Source: CAMAVH01 sp964628235 (GTDB lineage: Bacteria; Pseudomonadota; Alphaproteobacteria; SMXQ01). Taken from it: a DNA stretch of 64,000 nucleotides. Position 1 is the stretch's first letter. The number at the start of each line of letters is the position of its first letter. Under the pieces are notes generated by a model, which saw only the letters and a list, made by a program, of their open reading frames with translations, was not told the origin of the DNA and did not search any database. Shown here piece by piece: positions 41,515 through 49,972 of this stretch. Made by a program: the position numbers and the translations under genes. Location of the stretch: NCBI GenBank assembly GCA_964628235.1, contig CAZVLU010000010.1, positions 17,026 to 81,025 of the forward strand, in the 5' to 3' direction.

Positions 41515-42594
41515 TCACTCGGCGCTTTTCGCCCCATCGGGCTTGGCGACCGACTCTTTGACGATGCCCTTGTCGTCAGCCAAGGCATTCGCTGCGGCGA
41601 TCACCGATTTCGGCGTGGCAATGATGTCCTCGACGATCTTTTGCAGCTTCGCGCCGTTGGTCGGCGAGATGTCCAGCTTGGCTTTTTTGGCCTCGGCGAG
41701 GAATTCCGGGTCTTTCATCGTCGCGTCGAAGGCGGCGCGCAGCAGGGCGACGCGGTCAGCCGGCACGTCCGGCGTGGTCAGAAGCGGGCGACCGATGTCG
41801 ACAGGCGCTGCGAACAGCTTAAGAATCTGCTTCTCGGTCTCGTTGCGGCCTAAATCGGTGAACATCGGGACGTCGGGGTAGTCCTTGTCCTTCTCCAGGC
41901 CGATCTGCACCAGGAAGGTGATCTTCTTGTCGCGCAGCCAATCGCCATTGGTCGCCGCGACGCTGTTGAAGTTGTTGCCGGCGCGGCCATGGACCTCGCC
42001 GCGCTCCATGGCGAGGTTGATCTCGCCGCCGCTGCCATAGCCCGGAACGATGCGGAACTTGGTGCCGAGAATGTTGTTGAGCAGCGCCGGATATTGCGAG
42101 GTGCCGGAGCCGACGCCGGTCGCGCCGAGCAGCACCTCCTCCTTCTTGGCGTCGTCGAGCGTTTTGATGCCGCGCGCCGACCAGACGTAGATCGTCGAGT
42201 TGGTCACTTCGCTGGAGCCGAGCCAGGCGAACTTGGCGGCGTCATATTCCGCCCCCTTGCCGTCGATCACCTGATGCAGCACGAAGCTCTGGGCCAGCGT
42301 GGCGACATGGCTGCCGTCCTTCGGCGCCTGCACCGCCATGAAGTTGGCGGCGCGGACATGGCCGGCGCCCGGCATGTTGCGCGGCACGATGTTCGGGCTG
42401 CCTGGGAGGTGGCGCGGCAGGTGGCGCGCGATGAGGCGGCCGTTGATGTCGTAGCCGCCGCCGGGGCCGGTCGAGATGATCATCGTCATCTGGCGGCCCT
42501 TGTAGAATTCAGCAGCCGACTGCGCCTGCGCGGAGGTCGCGACGGCGGCGACGCCGAGAATGGCCAAAGCGGAGAAAGTTGCGGTCTTCATCAT
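41515..42594 (-). CDS. TctC/Bug-family periplasmic solute-binding protein 1
   Basis: A 359-residue periplasmic receptor of the tripartite tricarboxylate transporter type. The signal peptide ends ...SAQAQSAAEFY. Family features include STGPGGGYDINGR near the N terminus, RNMPGAGHV, and PADRVALLRAAFDATMKDPEFL in the last third (quoted by its start and end). Such proteins bind citrate, aromatic acids, nicotinate and other carboxylates. No TctA or TctB gene is in the window, so it must use a transporter encoded elsewhere or act as an extracytoplasmic sensor. It lies between VOC paralogues 1 and 2. Confidence 0.88.
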   Translation of the reverse strand: MMKTATFSALAILGVAAVATSAQAQSAAEFYKGRQMTMIISTGPGGGYDINGRLIARHLPRHLPGSPNIVPRNMPGAGHVRAANFMAVQAPKDGSHVATLAQSFVLHQVIDGKGAEYDAAKFAWLGSSEVTNSTIYVWSARGIKTLDDAKKEEVLLGATGVGSGTSQYPALLNNILGTKFRIVPGYGSGGEINLAMERGEVHGRAGNNFNSVAATNGDWLRDKKITFLVQIGLEKDKDYPDVPMFTDLGRNETEKQILKLFAAPVDIGRPLLTTPDVPADRVALLRAAFDATMKDPEFLAEAKKAKLDISPTNGAKLQKIVEDIIATPKSVIAAANALADDKGIVKESVAKPDGAKSAE

Positions 42595-42677
42595 GTTCTA
42601 TTCCCTGTGTGGGGCGGCCGACGCTTTTCGCGCCGGACCGCCAAATGTGTTGTGCGGTTTTCTGCAGCCTGCGGCGG

Positions 42678-43505
42678 TCAAGCCTGGCCGGGGCGCGGAT
42701 CGCCTTCCTCAGCGATGGCGATATAGACGCCCTCGACATCGGTGATGTGCAGCCTGCCCACCGACGAGCGTTTGAACAACTCGAGCCGCGCCTTGCCTTC
42801 CGTGCCGTAACCCAGCGGGCGGCCATGAAGATGCGGGTTCTGGCCGACGATATCGTCGAGATCGCGCTGCACCGCCTCGATGCTTTCGACCGTGAAGCCG
42901 ATATGGTCAGGCCCGACGCGCGCCGGGTCCATGTCGTAATAGTCCGACATCTTCCACGGCAAGATCATCAAGGTCACGCGACCGTCCGACAGGTAGTAGT
43001 TGGGGTCCTCGGCGCCCTTGTTGAGCAGATTGAGGCCGAAGACCTCGTGGTAGAACTTGGCGCAGCGTTCCGGATGGCGCGTGCGCAGGGCGAAATAGCT
43101 GACCTTGCGCGGCGCGTCCCATCCGCCGTCGTTGTAAATGTCCTTCTGAAAGCCGATGTCGTTTTGCGACAGGTCGAAGATGTTGCCATCCGGGTCGCAG
43201 GCGCTATAGGCGGCGAACGGCCGAACCGGCGGACGCTTCAAGGTCTCGCATTCCGGATCGAAGGCATGGATCTTCTTGCGGATGTCTTCGATGTCGTCGA
43301 CCTCGATGCCGAAATGGTCGAGACCGCTGGTCCGCCCCTCGCGGCGCGGGATGATGTTGAGGCCGAGATAGCCGTCCTTGACGGCGACGGCGCGGGCCGG
43401 GCGCGGCTTCGTTCCCGTCTTCATGCCGAACAGCGCCTCATAGAACTTGGCGTTGATCGCGTAATGGTCGGTGGCGATGGCGATATGGTTGATTTTTGCG
43501 GGCAT
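42678..43505 (-). CDS. Two-domain VOC-superfamily protein, paralogue 2
   Basis: A 275-residue paralogue of the neighbouring VOC proteins. The N-terminal domain keeps His7, His64 and Asp111 in the contexts INHIAI, LDHFGIEV and GNIFDLSQ. In the C-terminal domain the equivalents are Tyr137, His201 and Ala263, so two of three ligands are gone and this half is unlikely to bind a metal the same way. The ATG at 43505 begins the family N terminus and lies one base after the paralogue 3 stop, so translation is probably coupled. GAGGA sits nine bases upstream, inside the preceding gene. Confidence 0.85.
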   Translation of the reverse strand: MPAKINHIAIATDHYAINAKFYEALFGMKTGTKPRPARAVAVKDGYLGLNIIPRREGRTSGLDHFGIEVDDIEDIRKKIHAFDPECETLKRPPVRPFAAYSACDPDGNIFDLSQNDIGFQKDIYNDGGWDAPRKVSYFALRTRHPERCAKFYHEVFGLNLLNKGAEDPNYYLSDGRVTLMILPWKMSDYYDMDPARVGPDHIGFTVESIEAVQRDLDDIVGQNPHLHGRPLGYGTEGKARLELFKRSSVGRLHITDVEGVYIAIAEEGDPRPGQA

Positions 43506-43506
43506 G

Positions 43507-44334
43507 TTAAGCGTCCTCACGTACAGCAAGCATGGTGAAATCGGGATCGGAAACGAAGAATTCGCTGATCGGGCATTGCTTCTTCAACAGATCGAGCCGC
43601 GCGCCGCCCTCTTTGCCCTTGCCGACCGGAATCGGGTTGAGCACGGGATTGATGCCGACGATCTCGTCGAGATCTTGCTTGAACGTATCGAGATTCTCGA
43701 CCGTGAAGCCGATATGGTCGGGACCCGTCGGCAGGATGCTCTGGCCCATGAAATTATCGATCTTCCAGGGAATCAGCATCAGGGTCATGCGGCCGTCGCT
43801 GAGATAGAAGTTCGGATCGCCGTCCTTCTTGTTTTGCGGCGTCAATTCGAGAACGTCGGCATAGAACTGCGCCATCTTCTCGGGATGCATGGTGCGGATG
43901 GCGATATGGCTGATGCGGCGCGCGGCCGGCGCGGCGCCCGCCTGCTTCTCGTTCTCGACATAGACCTCGGAACGGTTCGTCATGTTCTTCTGCGACAAGT
44001 CGAACACGTTGCCGTCGGGATCGTTCGCCGTGATGCCGGCGAAGGGCCGAGTCGACGGGCGCTGCACCCAGTTGGCGTCCGGATAACTCTTGCGCATGCG
44101 CTCGAATACCACTTCGACGTCTTCGACTTCGACGCCGAAGTGATCGAGGCCCGAAGGCCGGCCCGCCTTGCGCGGATTGATGTTCAAGCCGACATAGCCG
44201 TCGCGCACGGTGACGGCGCGGACCGAGCGGCCGCTCTTCGAGGGCTCCATGCCGAACAAAGATTCATAGAACTTGCTCAGCAGCGCATAGCGCTCGCTGA
44301 CGATGGCGACATGGTTGATTTTCGCGAATGCCAT
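43507..44334 (-). CDS. Two-domain VOC-superfamily protein, paralogue 3
   Basis: A 275-residue paralogue. N-terminal site: His8, His65, Asp112 (INHVAI, LDHFGVEV, GNVFDLSQ). C-terminal site: His143 and His207 are kept but the acidic ligand is replaced by Ala270. The ATG at 44334 is chosen because AGAAGGA lies about eight bases before it and because it starts the same N terminus as the other paralogues; an in-frame start at 44385 overlaps the upstream gene. All four paralogues share an RPSTRPFA-like stretch before the N-terminal acidic ligand. Confidence 0.85.
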   Translation of the reverse strand: MAFAKINHVAIVSERYALLSKFYESLFGMEPSKSGRSVRAVTVRDGYVGLNINPRKAGRPSGLDHFGVEVEDVEVVFERMRKSYPDANWVQRPSTRPFAGITANDPDGNVFDLSQKNMTNRSEVYVENEKQAGAAPAARRISHIAIRTMHPEKMAQFYADVLELTPQNKKDGDPNFYLSDGRMTLMLIPWKIDNFMGQSILPTGPDHIGFTVENLDTFKQDLDEIVGINPVLNPIPVGKGKEGGARLDLLKKQCPISEFFVSDPDFTMLAVREDA

Positions 44335-44371
44335 AATAGATCCTTCTTTTTTCGCCGTGCTTTGTGTTCTT

Positions 44372-45187
44372 TTAAGCTTCGGCAATGTCGATCAACACGC
44401 CGTCGCAATCTGCCAAACGATATTGGCCAAGCGGACAGCTGCGCGCGAACAGTTTCTCCAGCGCGACACCTTCGACTCCGGTCGCGACCGGCGCGGGCGT
44501 CAGGCGCGGATTGTTGTCGGCGATGGTTTGAATGTCGCGCTTCACGGCCTCGACGCTTTCAACCTTGAAGCCGATATGGTCCATGCCCACCGTGATGATG
44601 CCGGTACCGTCGTAGTCGGTGATGTCCCACGGCATGATGACCAGGGTGACATGCCCATCCGTCAGGTAATAATTCGGATCGTCAGCGCTCTGGGAGACAT
44701 TGGCCGGCGCCAGCTCGAACACGTCGCGGAAAAACTCGGCGCTCAGCTCCGGATTCATGACCCGGAACCCGACATGGTTTATGTGTCGCTCGGCGGCGTT
44801 GCCGTCATTCTCGACGTAGACCGACGTGCGGTTCGTCATGTTCTTTTGCGAAATGTCGAACATGATGCCGTTCGGATCATGGGTGGTGACGCCGGCGAAG
44901 GGCCTTGTCGACGGGCGCTTGAGCCATTTTACCGTCGGATATTTCGCACGCATCCGCTCATAGGCCGCTTCGGCGTCTTCGACCTGAATGCCGAAATGAT
45001 CGAGCCCGGCACGTCGACCGGCGCGACGCGGATTGATATTGAGACCGACATAACCATCGCCAACCGTCACCGCTCGGGCAGGACGACTCGTGGCCGACGT
45101 CTTCATGCCGAATACGGCTTCGTAGAACTTGCACAATTGGGCATAGTTCTCGCTGACGATGGCCACATGGTTGATTTTAGAGAACAT
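44372..45187 (-). CDS. Two-domain VOC-superfamily protein, paralogue 4
   Basis: A 271-residue paralogue and the only one of the four with complete ligand sets in both halves: His7, His64 and Asp111 in the N-terminal domain, and His138, His204 and Asp267 in the C-terminal domain. It may therefore be closest to the ancestral form. It is the first VOC gene of the operon, 17 bases after the second TctC-type gene, with AAGGA upstream of the ATG. Type I extradiol dioxygenases have the same two-domain layout but keep the metal only in the C-terminal half, the opposite of the trend here. Confidence 0.85.
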   Translation of the reverse strand: MFSKINHVAIVSENYAQLCKFYEAVFGMKTSATSRPARAVTVGDGYVGLNINPRRAGRRAGLDHFGIQVEDAEAAYERMRAKYPTVKWLKRPSTRPFAGVTTHDPNGIMFDISQKNMTNRTSVYVENDGNAAERHINHVGFRVMNPELSAEFFRDVFELAPANVSQSADDPNYYLTDGHVTLVIMPWDITDYDGTGIITVGMDHIGFKVESVEAVKRDIQTIADNNPRLTPAPVATGVEGVALEKLFARSCPLGQYRLADCDGVLIDIAEA

Positions 45188-45204
45188 ACTCTAACGGTCC
45201 TTCG

Positions 45205-46503
45205 TTACTCGCAGGCGATCAAGCTGGCTTCCGACTTGTCGCCCATATAGGTAATGCTGCAAGTCTGACCGGGCTTGAGCGCGGCGCGGTCGCCGTCCTT
45301 GCCGGCGAAGGTGACCTTGCTGCGCGCGCCGCTGAGCGTCGCCGTATGGACGTCGTCGCCAGCCTTGAAGACCAGCTCGCGGCCGCCCTCTTTCACGTCT
45401 TGCAACGCGGTCTTGATGGTCTCCGACTCCGGAGCCTTCTTGCTGACCTGCAGCTTGTCCATGCGCGAAATGGCGAGCGATGCCTTTTCGATAACGGGCT
45501 TGGGCAGCGCGTACAAGCGCGTGATCATCTCGGCGATGCGCTGGCCGGAGACATGGGAGTATTCCAAGTTCTGCTTGTCGGCGTCAGCCTTGAAACCGGG
45601 GTCGGCCATGGCTTGGTCGAAGGCCGCGCGCCAGGCGGCGACGCGGTCGGCCGGCACGCTCGGCGGCAGTAGCAGCGGACGGCCCATCAACTGCGGCGAG
45701 ACGATGGCATCGACGATGTCGCGCGTCTCCTGGTCCTTGGCCAAATCGGAGAGCAATGGGATGTCCGGCAACGCCTCATGCTTGTCGACGCCGATCTGCA
45801 CCAGGAAATTGATCTTCTTGTCGCGGATCCAATCGGGCCGCGTGCTGATGATGCTGGAGACCGACCAGCCGCAACGGCCCTGCAATTCACCGCGCTCGAC
45901 CGCGAGCTGGATCGCGCCGCCGCTGTTGTAGCCTGTGACCAGCCGCATCTTGGTGTCGAAAAGATTATTCATCATGTTCGGCAGGATGTCGGTGTCGGAG
46001 CCAGGCCCGAGGCCGCCGACGATGAAGGTCTGCGCCTTCATGTCCTCGAAGGTCTTGATCGGCGCCGTGCTCCATGACGCGCAAACCGAAATTTCCGAAT
46101 TCATGCTGCCGATCCAGCCGAACTTCGGCGGGTCGTATTTGATGCCCTGCGCGCCGAACAGCGGCGCAGTCGAAACGGCGCCGCGATGAATTAACGCGAT
46201 GGCGGTGCCGTCCTTCGGCGCGACATTGCCCATCCAGTTGGCGGCGACGACGCCGCCGGCGCCCTGCATATGCTGAATGATGATCGTCGGCTTGCCCGGC
46301 AGATGCTTTTCCAGGTAGGGCTTGATGGCATGCGCATAGGTGCCGTAGCCGCCGCCCTGCCCGGCCGACAACACGAAGCGGACATCCTTGCCCTTGAGAA
46401 ACTGCTCGACGGATTGCTGCGCCACCACCGGCGCGGCGAAGCCGAAAAGACTGGTCATAGCAACTACGGCGTAAGCCGAACGCAAGACAGGTGCGGATGG
46501 CAT
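45205..46503 (-). CDS. TctC/Bug-family periplasmic solute-binding protein 2, C-terminally extended
   Basis: A 432-residue exported binding protein and the first gene of the VOC operon. The signal peptide ends ...APVVAQQSVEQF. The binding-protein body is similar to the neighbouring TctC-type protein (shared GYNSGG/GYGSGG, WIRDKKINFLVQIG-like and PADRVAAWRAAFDQAM stretches). About 75 extra residues follow near 355-432. They are polar and beta-like, with two Cys (GQTCSITY and the terminal LIACE) that could form a disulfide. This tail is not part of the usual family fold. GGAGGAG lies eight bases before the ATG and a promoter is visible upstream. Confidence 0.87.
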   Translation of the reverse strand: MPSAPVLRSAYAVVAMTSLFGFAAPVVAQQSVEQFLKGKDVRFVLSAGQGGGYGTYAHAIKPYLEKHLPGKPTIIIQHMQGAGGVVAANWMGNVAPKDGTAIALIHRGAVSTAPLFGAQGIKYDPPKFGWIGSMNSEISVCASWSTAPIKTFEDMKAQTFIVGGLGPGSDTDILPNMMNNLFDTKMRLVTGYNSGGAIQLAVERGELQGRCGWSVSSIISTRPDWIRDKKINFLVQIGVDKHEALPDIPLLSDLAKDQETRDIVDAIVSPQLMGRPLLLPPSVPADRVAAWRAAFDQAMADPGFKADADKQNLEYSHVSGQRIAEMITRLYALPKPVIEKASLAISRMDKLQVSKKAPESETIKTALQDVKEGGRELVFKAGDDVHTATLSGARSKVTFAGKDGDRAALKPGQTCSITYMGDKSEASLIACE

Positions 46504-46549
46504 GGATTATCTCCTCCCAGGCGGCGCGCCGCTTCAGCGGTCTTGCGCA

Positions 46550-46588
46550 ATATCTGATATAATACCCGCTGTTGGCGCGTTGCGGCAA
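46550..46588 (-). promoter_or_regulatory. Promoter and operator candidate of the VOC/TctC operon
   Basis: On the minus strand TTGCCG (46583-46588) and TATTAT (46559-46564) are 18 bases apart. A perfect small dyad ATATC-T-GATAT at 46550-46560 overlaps the downstream edge of the -10 element, where a repressor would block transcription. No regulator gene is adjacent. Confidence 0.5.
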
Positions 46589-46670
46589 GCAGAGCGGCGA
46601 TCAAAGCTTGCTGATAAGACGGGCAGAAACGGTTACGGAGCCTACAAAAACCTGCCGTTTCAAAAAAACC

Positions 46671-47078
46671 TCAGCCGCGCTTTTCGATCAACTCGATCTT
46701 ATAGCCGTCGGGATCTTCGATGAAGGCGATGACGCTGCCGCCATGCGCCATCGGGCCGGCGGGACGCGGAATCTTCACGCCTTCGGCGCCGAGCGTTTCG
46801 CATGCCGCATAGACGTCGGGTACGCCGAGCGCGAGATGTCCGAATCCGCTGCCGAGGCTGTAAGGCTCAGCCTGTTCCCAATTGTGCGTCAGCTCGATCA
46901 CCGTGTTCGACCGCTCGTCGCCGTAGCCGACGAAGGCAAGCGTGAACTTGCCGCTCGGGTAATCCTTGTGGCGCAACAGGTTCATGCCGAGCAGGCGCGT
47001 ATAGAAATCGATCGATTTGTCGAGGTCGCGCACGCGGATCATCGTGTGCAGCATCCGTCCGCCTTGAAGACCCGTCAT
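46671..47078 (-). CDS. gloA: Lactoylglutathione lyase (glyoxalase I)
   Basis: Converts the methylglyoxal-glutathione hemithioacetal to lactoylglutathione. The 135-residue single-domain VOC protein has the four metal ligands of the family: His in MLHTMIRV, Glu in NTVIELTHN, His in GFGHLALGV and Glu in YKIELIEK. Its ATG overlaps the lpxB stop (ATGA), so it belongs to the lipid A operon and not to the neighbouring VOC/TctC operon. An internal ATG eight codons later would start at the usual MLHTMIRV. Confidence 0.94.
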   Translation of the reverse strand: MTGLQGGRMLHTMIRVRDLDKSIDFYTRLLGMNLLRHKDYPSGKFTLAFVGYGDERSNTVIELTHNWEQAEPYSLGSGFGHLALGVPDVYAACETLGAEGVKIPRPAGPMAHGGSVIAFIEDPDGYKIELIEKRG

Positions 47079-48271
47079 GCTCTCTCTCCTTCGTCTCGCG
47101 CGTGATGTCGGCCGGCGTGGTCGAGCACGACCTTGGCGGCGATGTCGCTGGGCGGCGCGCCGCCAGCGCCGAGACGCCGCGCGACTTCAGCGCCGCCTTC
47201 GATTTGCGCCCGACGCGCGCCGTCGTCAAGCAGCAGATGCGACACGGCGGCGCTCAAAGATTCTGGATTGCAGCGTTCCTGCAGGAACTCGGGCAGCAAT
47301 TCGCGGCCCAAGATCAAGTTCGGCAGGCTGGCGTGCTGCACCTTGACCATGCGGCGGACGATCCAAGCCGTCACGCCGCTGACCTGATAAGCCATCACTG
47401 TCGGGCAGCCGGCGACGGCCAGTTCCAATACGACAGTTCCAGATGCGGCAAGCGCCGCCTTGGACGCCTTAAAAGCGGCGAATTTATCCGCGTTGCCCGT
47501 GACCACGACTGCCGGCGCCGGCCAAGCGGCGACGGCGGTCTGCACAGTCTCGGCAACATGGGCGACCGTCGGCACGACAACGCGCAACTTGGGTAGCCGC
47601 GCTGCCAGCAGCCGCAAGGTTTCGCCGAACACTGGAAGCAGCCGGGCGACCTCGCTGCGCCGGCTGCCCGGCAGCACGCAGAGCAGGTCGTCGTCCGGCG
47701 CGATGCCGTGGCGCGCGCGAAAGCTGGCGCCATCCGCCGCCTCCAAGCCAGCCTCGACGATGGGATGGCCGATGAAGGTGGTCGGCAGACCGACGCGTTC
47801 GAAATAAGGCGGCTCGAACGGCAACAGCGCCAAGAGATGATCGAGAAATCCGGCGATCATCTTGGCGCGGCCTGGGCGCCAGGCCCAGACCGTCGGCGCC
47901 ACACAATGGACCAAGGGCACGCCGTCATGCTTGAGCTGCTTGAGCACCCGGAAGGCGAACGCCGGCACGTCGATGCTGAGCACCACGTCCGGCTTGAAAG
48001 CGCGGATCGCCGCGACGGTCTCGCGCACGCGGCGGAAAATGCGCGGCGCGTGCGGGATCACCTCGATCAGGCCGAAGATTGCGAGATCGGAGATCGGGAA
48101 CAGGCTTTGCAACCCCTGCTCCGCCATCGCTTCGCCGCCGAGGCCGGAGAAATCGACCGTCTGGCCATTGAGCGCGGCCTGCCGGACGATCGCCGCCATG
48201 ATATGGGCGCCAAGCTGATCGCCGGACGGCTCGCCGACGATCAGGAAGATGCGCAGAGGCGTTTCAGCCAT
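47075..48271 (-). CDS. lpxB: Lipid A disaccharide synthase
   Basis: Joins UDP-diacylglucosamine and lipid X to form the lipid A disaccharide at the inner membrane. The 398-residue GT19 enzyme has IVGEPSGDQLGAHIMAA, VAPTVWAWRPGRA, FEPPYFE and LLPGSRRSEV. The ATG at 48271 overlaps the end of lpxI by eight bases; an in-frame TTG at 48280 is less likely. The gene order lpxA-lpxI-lpxB is the standard alphaproteobacterial arrangement. Confidence 0.96.
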   Translation of the reverse strand: MAETPLRIFLIVGEPSGDQLGAHIMAAIVRQAALNGQTVDFSGLGGEAMAEQGLQSLFPISDLAIFGLIEVIPHAPRIFRRVRETVAAIRAFKPDVVLSIDVPAFAFRVLKQLKHDGVPLVHCVAPTVWAWRPGRAKMIAGFLDHLLALLPFEPPYFERVGLPTTFIGHPIVEAGLEAADGASFRARHGIAPDDDLLCVLPGSRRSEVARLLPVFGETLRLLAARLPKLRVVVPTVAHVAETVQTAVAAWPAPAVVVTGNADKFAAFKASKAALAASGTVVLELAVAGCPTVMAYQVSGVTAWIVRRMVKVQHASLPNLILGRELLPEFLQERCNPESLSAAVSHLLLDDGARRAQIEGGAEVARRLGAGGAPPSDIAAKVVLDHAGRHHARDEGERA

Positions 48272-49139
48272 GGGGCCCAACGTCCGTACTTGCGACGCCG
48301 ATGATGAAGAGTCCGAGCCTGTCGGCAGCGGCGACGACGCCGTCGCGGTCGAGCAGCAGCGCCTGCCCCGCCTCGACGGCGATGCCGCGCAAGCCGGCTT
48401 TGGCCGCGGCCTCGACGGTGCGCCGGCCGATGGTCGGCAGATCGACGCGGCGCTCCTGGGCCGGCTTCTTGGCCTTCACCAGAACGCCGCCCGGCCCCTC
48501 ACGCTTGAGATCGGCGCAGCGCGCGAGCAAGGCGTCTGTCCCTTCGATGGCCTCGACGCCGAGCACCAGCCCCTGCTGCACCACAGCCGCTTGGCCAATA
48601 TCGAGCGCGCCGATGCCGCGCGCGATGGCGAAGCCGTGACGAATGTCGGTCCAAGCCGTCTCGTCGGGATATACGCGACCGAGCACGCCGTCCGGCATCA
48701 ACAGCTCGCCGAGCAGCGTTTCCGGGCCCAGCACGCGAAAACCCTCGCCTTCCAATTCGGCGACGACGGCGCGCAGCAAGCCATCGTCGCCCAGCGCCTT
48801 GCCGGCGATCTTGGCCATGAATTTCGCGCCGCGCCCGTCCGGCATCAGCGCGACCAGCGAAGGGCGTTTGACGCGGCCGGCGAAGATCAAGTCGCGGACG
48901 CCATTCGCGCGCAGCAGATCGAGCATCTTGCCGACTTTTCCGATGCCGACCGAATCATGCGTGACGCCGGTCAGAACGCTCTCCGGCAGGTCGGCTTGTT
49001 TGTCGATGGCGAGAACATAAATCTCGCGGCCCTGGACGCGGGCCGCGTCGATCAGGCGGATCGGCAGGTCGCCGCCGCCGGCGATGAGGCCGATTTTGCC
49101 CGCCGGCAGGCCGGGGGCTGGCGGCGCGGCGCTACTCAC
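48264..49139 (-). CDS. lpxI: UDP-2,3-diacylglucosamine pyrophosphatase LpxI
   Basis: Cleaves UDP-2,3-diacylglucosamine to lipid X, the alphaproteobacterial substitute for LpxH. The 291-residue protein begins with KIGLIAGGGDLPIRL and contains the C-terminal DUF1009-type signature around VEAAAKAGLRGIAVEAG. The GTG at 49139 overlaps the lpxA stop and has GGAGG close by; the open frame further upstream lies inside lpxA and is not conserved-looking. Confidence 0.93.
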   Translation of the reverse strand: MSSAAPPAPGLPAGKIGLIAGGGDLPIRLIDAARVQGREIYVLAIDKQADLPESVLTGVTHDSVGIGKVGKMLDLLRANGVRDLIFAGRVKRPSLVALMPDGRGAKFMAKIAGKALGDDGLLRAVVAELEGEGFRVLGPETLLGELLMPDGVLGRVYPDETAWTDIRHGFAIARGIGALDIGQAAVVQQGLVLGVEAIEGTDALLARCADLKREGPGGVLVKAKKPAQERRVDLPTIGRRTVEAAAKAGLRGIAVEAGQALLLDRDGVVAAADRLGLFIIGVASTDVGPHG

Positions 49140-49962
49140 CGCCTCCGCCAAGGGAATCCTTGGAGGTGGAGGACTCGTTGGCCGGCAGGCAAAGGCCACG
49201 CGAGGAATCGTGACGCACGAAGGCCAGCACTTCGCCGACCAGTTCATTGCCGGGGAACAGTTTTTCGACGTCGGCGACACGCTCTTGCAGCGTGCCTTCC
49301 TGGGCGAACAGTTGGCGATAGGCCGAGCGCAATTGATGGATCGCCTCGCGGTCGAAATTGCGCCGCTTGAGGCCGACGAGGTTGAGGCCGGCGAGATGGG
49401 CGCGGTTGCCGAGCACCATGCCGTAAGGGATCACGTCGCTCTCGACACCGGACATGCCGCCGATCATGGCGTGCGGCCCGATGCGGACGAACTGATGCAC
49501 CGCCGCGCCGCCGCCGATGACGGCGAAATCGCCGATCTCGACATGGCCGCCGAACAGCACATTGTTGACGACGATGACATGGTTGCCGATGCGGCAATCA
49601 TGGGCGATGTGAGCCGCGACCATCAACAGGCAATCGTCGCCGATGGCGGTCAACATGCCGCCGCCTTCGGTCCCCGGATTGATCGTGACATGTTCGCGGA
49701 TCACGGTGCGCGCGCCGATTTCAAGGCGCGACGGCTCGCCGTGATACTTCAAGTCCTGCGGCACATGGCCGATCGAAGCGAATGGGAAAGCTTTCGTCTT
49801 GGCGCCGATCTTGGTGAGGCCGGCGACGGCGACATGGGAGATCAGCTCGACCCCGTCGCCGAGTTCGACATCCTTGCCGACTGTGCAGAACGGGCCGATG
49901 ACGACGTCCTTGCCGAGTTTGGCGCCCGCCTCGATGACGGCAGTCGGATGAATGGAGGACAT
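49132..49962 (-). CDS. lpxA: UDP-N-acetylglucosamine acyltransferase
   Basis: Transfers a 3-hydroxyacyl chain to UDP-GlcNAc, the first step of lipid A synthesis. The 276-residue protein is a left-handed parallel beta-helix with hexapeptide repeats. The catalytic His is in the region AHIAHDCRIGNHV, and GGGAAVHQFVRIG is typical. A helical C-terminal domain follows. It starts 10 bases after fabZ. Confidence 0.96.
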   Translation of the reverse strand: MSSIHPTAVIEAGAKLGKDVVIGPFCTVGKDVELGDGVELISHVAVAGLTKIGAKTKAFPFASIGHVPQDLKYHGEPSRLEIGARTVIREHVTINPGTEGGGMLTAIGDDCLLMVAAHIAHDCRIGNHVIVVNNVLFGGHVEIGDFAVIGGGAAVHQFVRIGPHAMIGGMSGVESDVIPYGMVLGNRAHLAGLNLVGLKRRNFDREAIHQLRSAYRQLFAQEGTLQERVADVEKLFPGNELVGEVLAFVRHDSSRGLCLPANESSTSKDSLGGGGE

Positions 49963-49972
49963 GCGGATGCGC

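Noticed and set aside
46671..47078. gloA as a fifth member of the VOC/TctC operon
   Set aside because: It is a single-domain glyoxalase I, coupled to lpxB by an ATGA overlap and separated from the VOC operon by a 167-base gap with a promoter.
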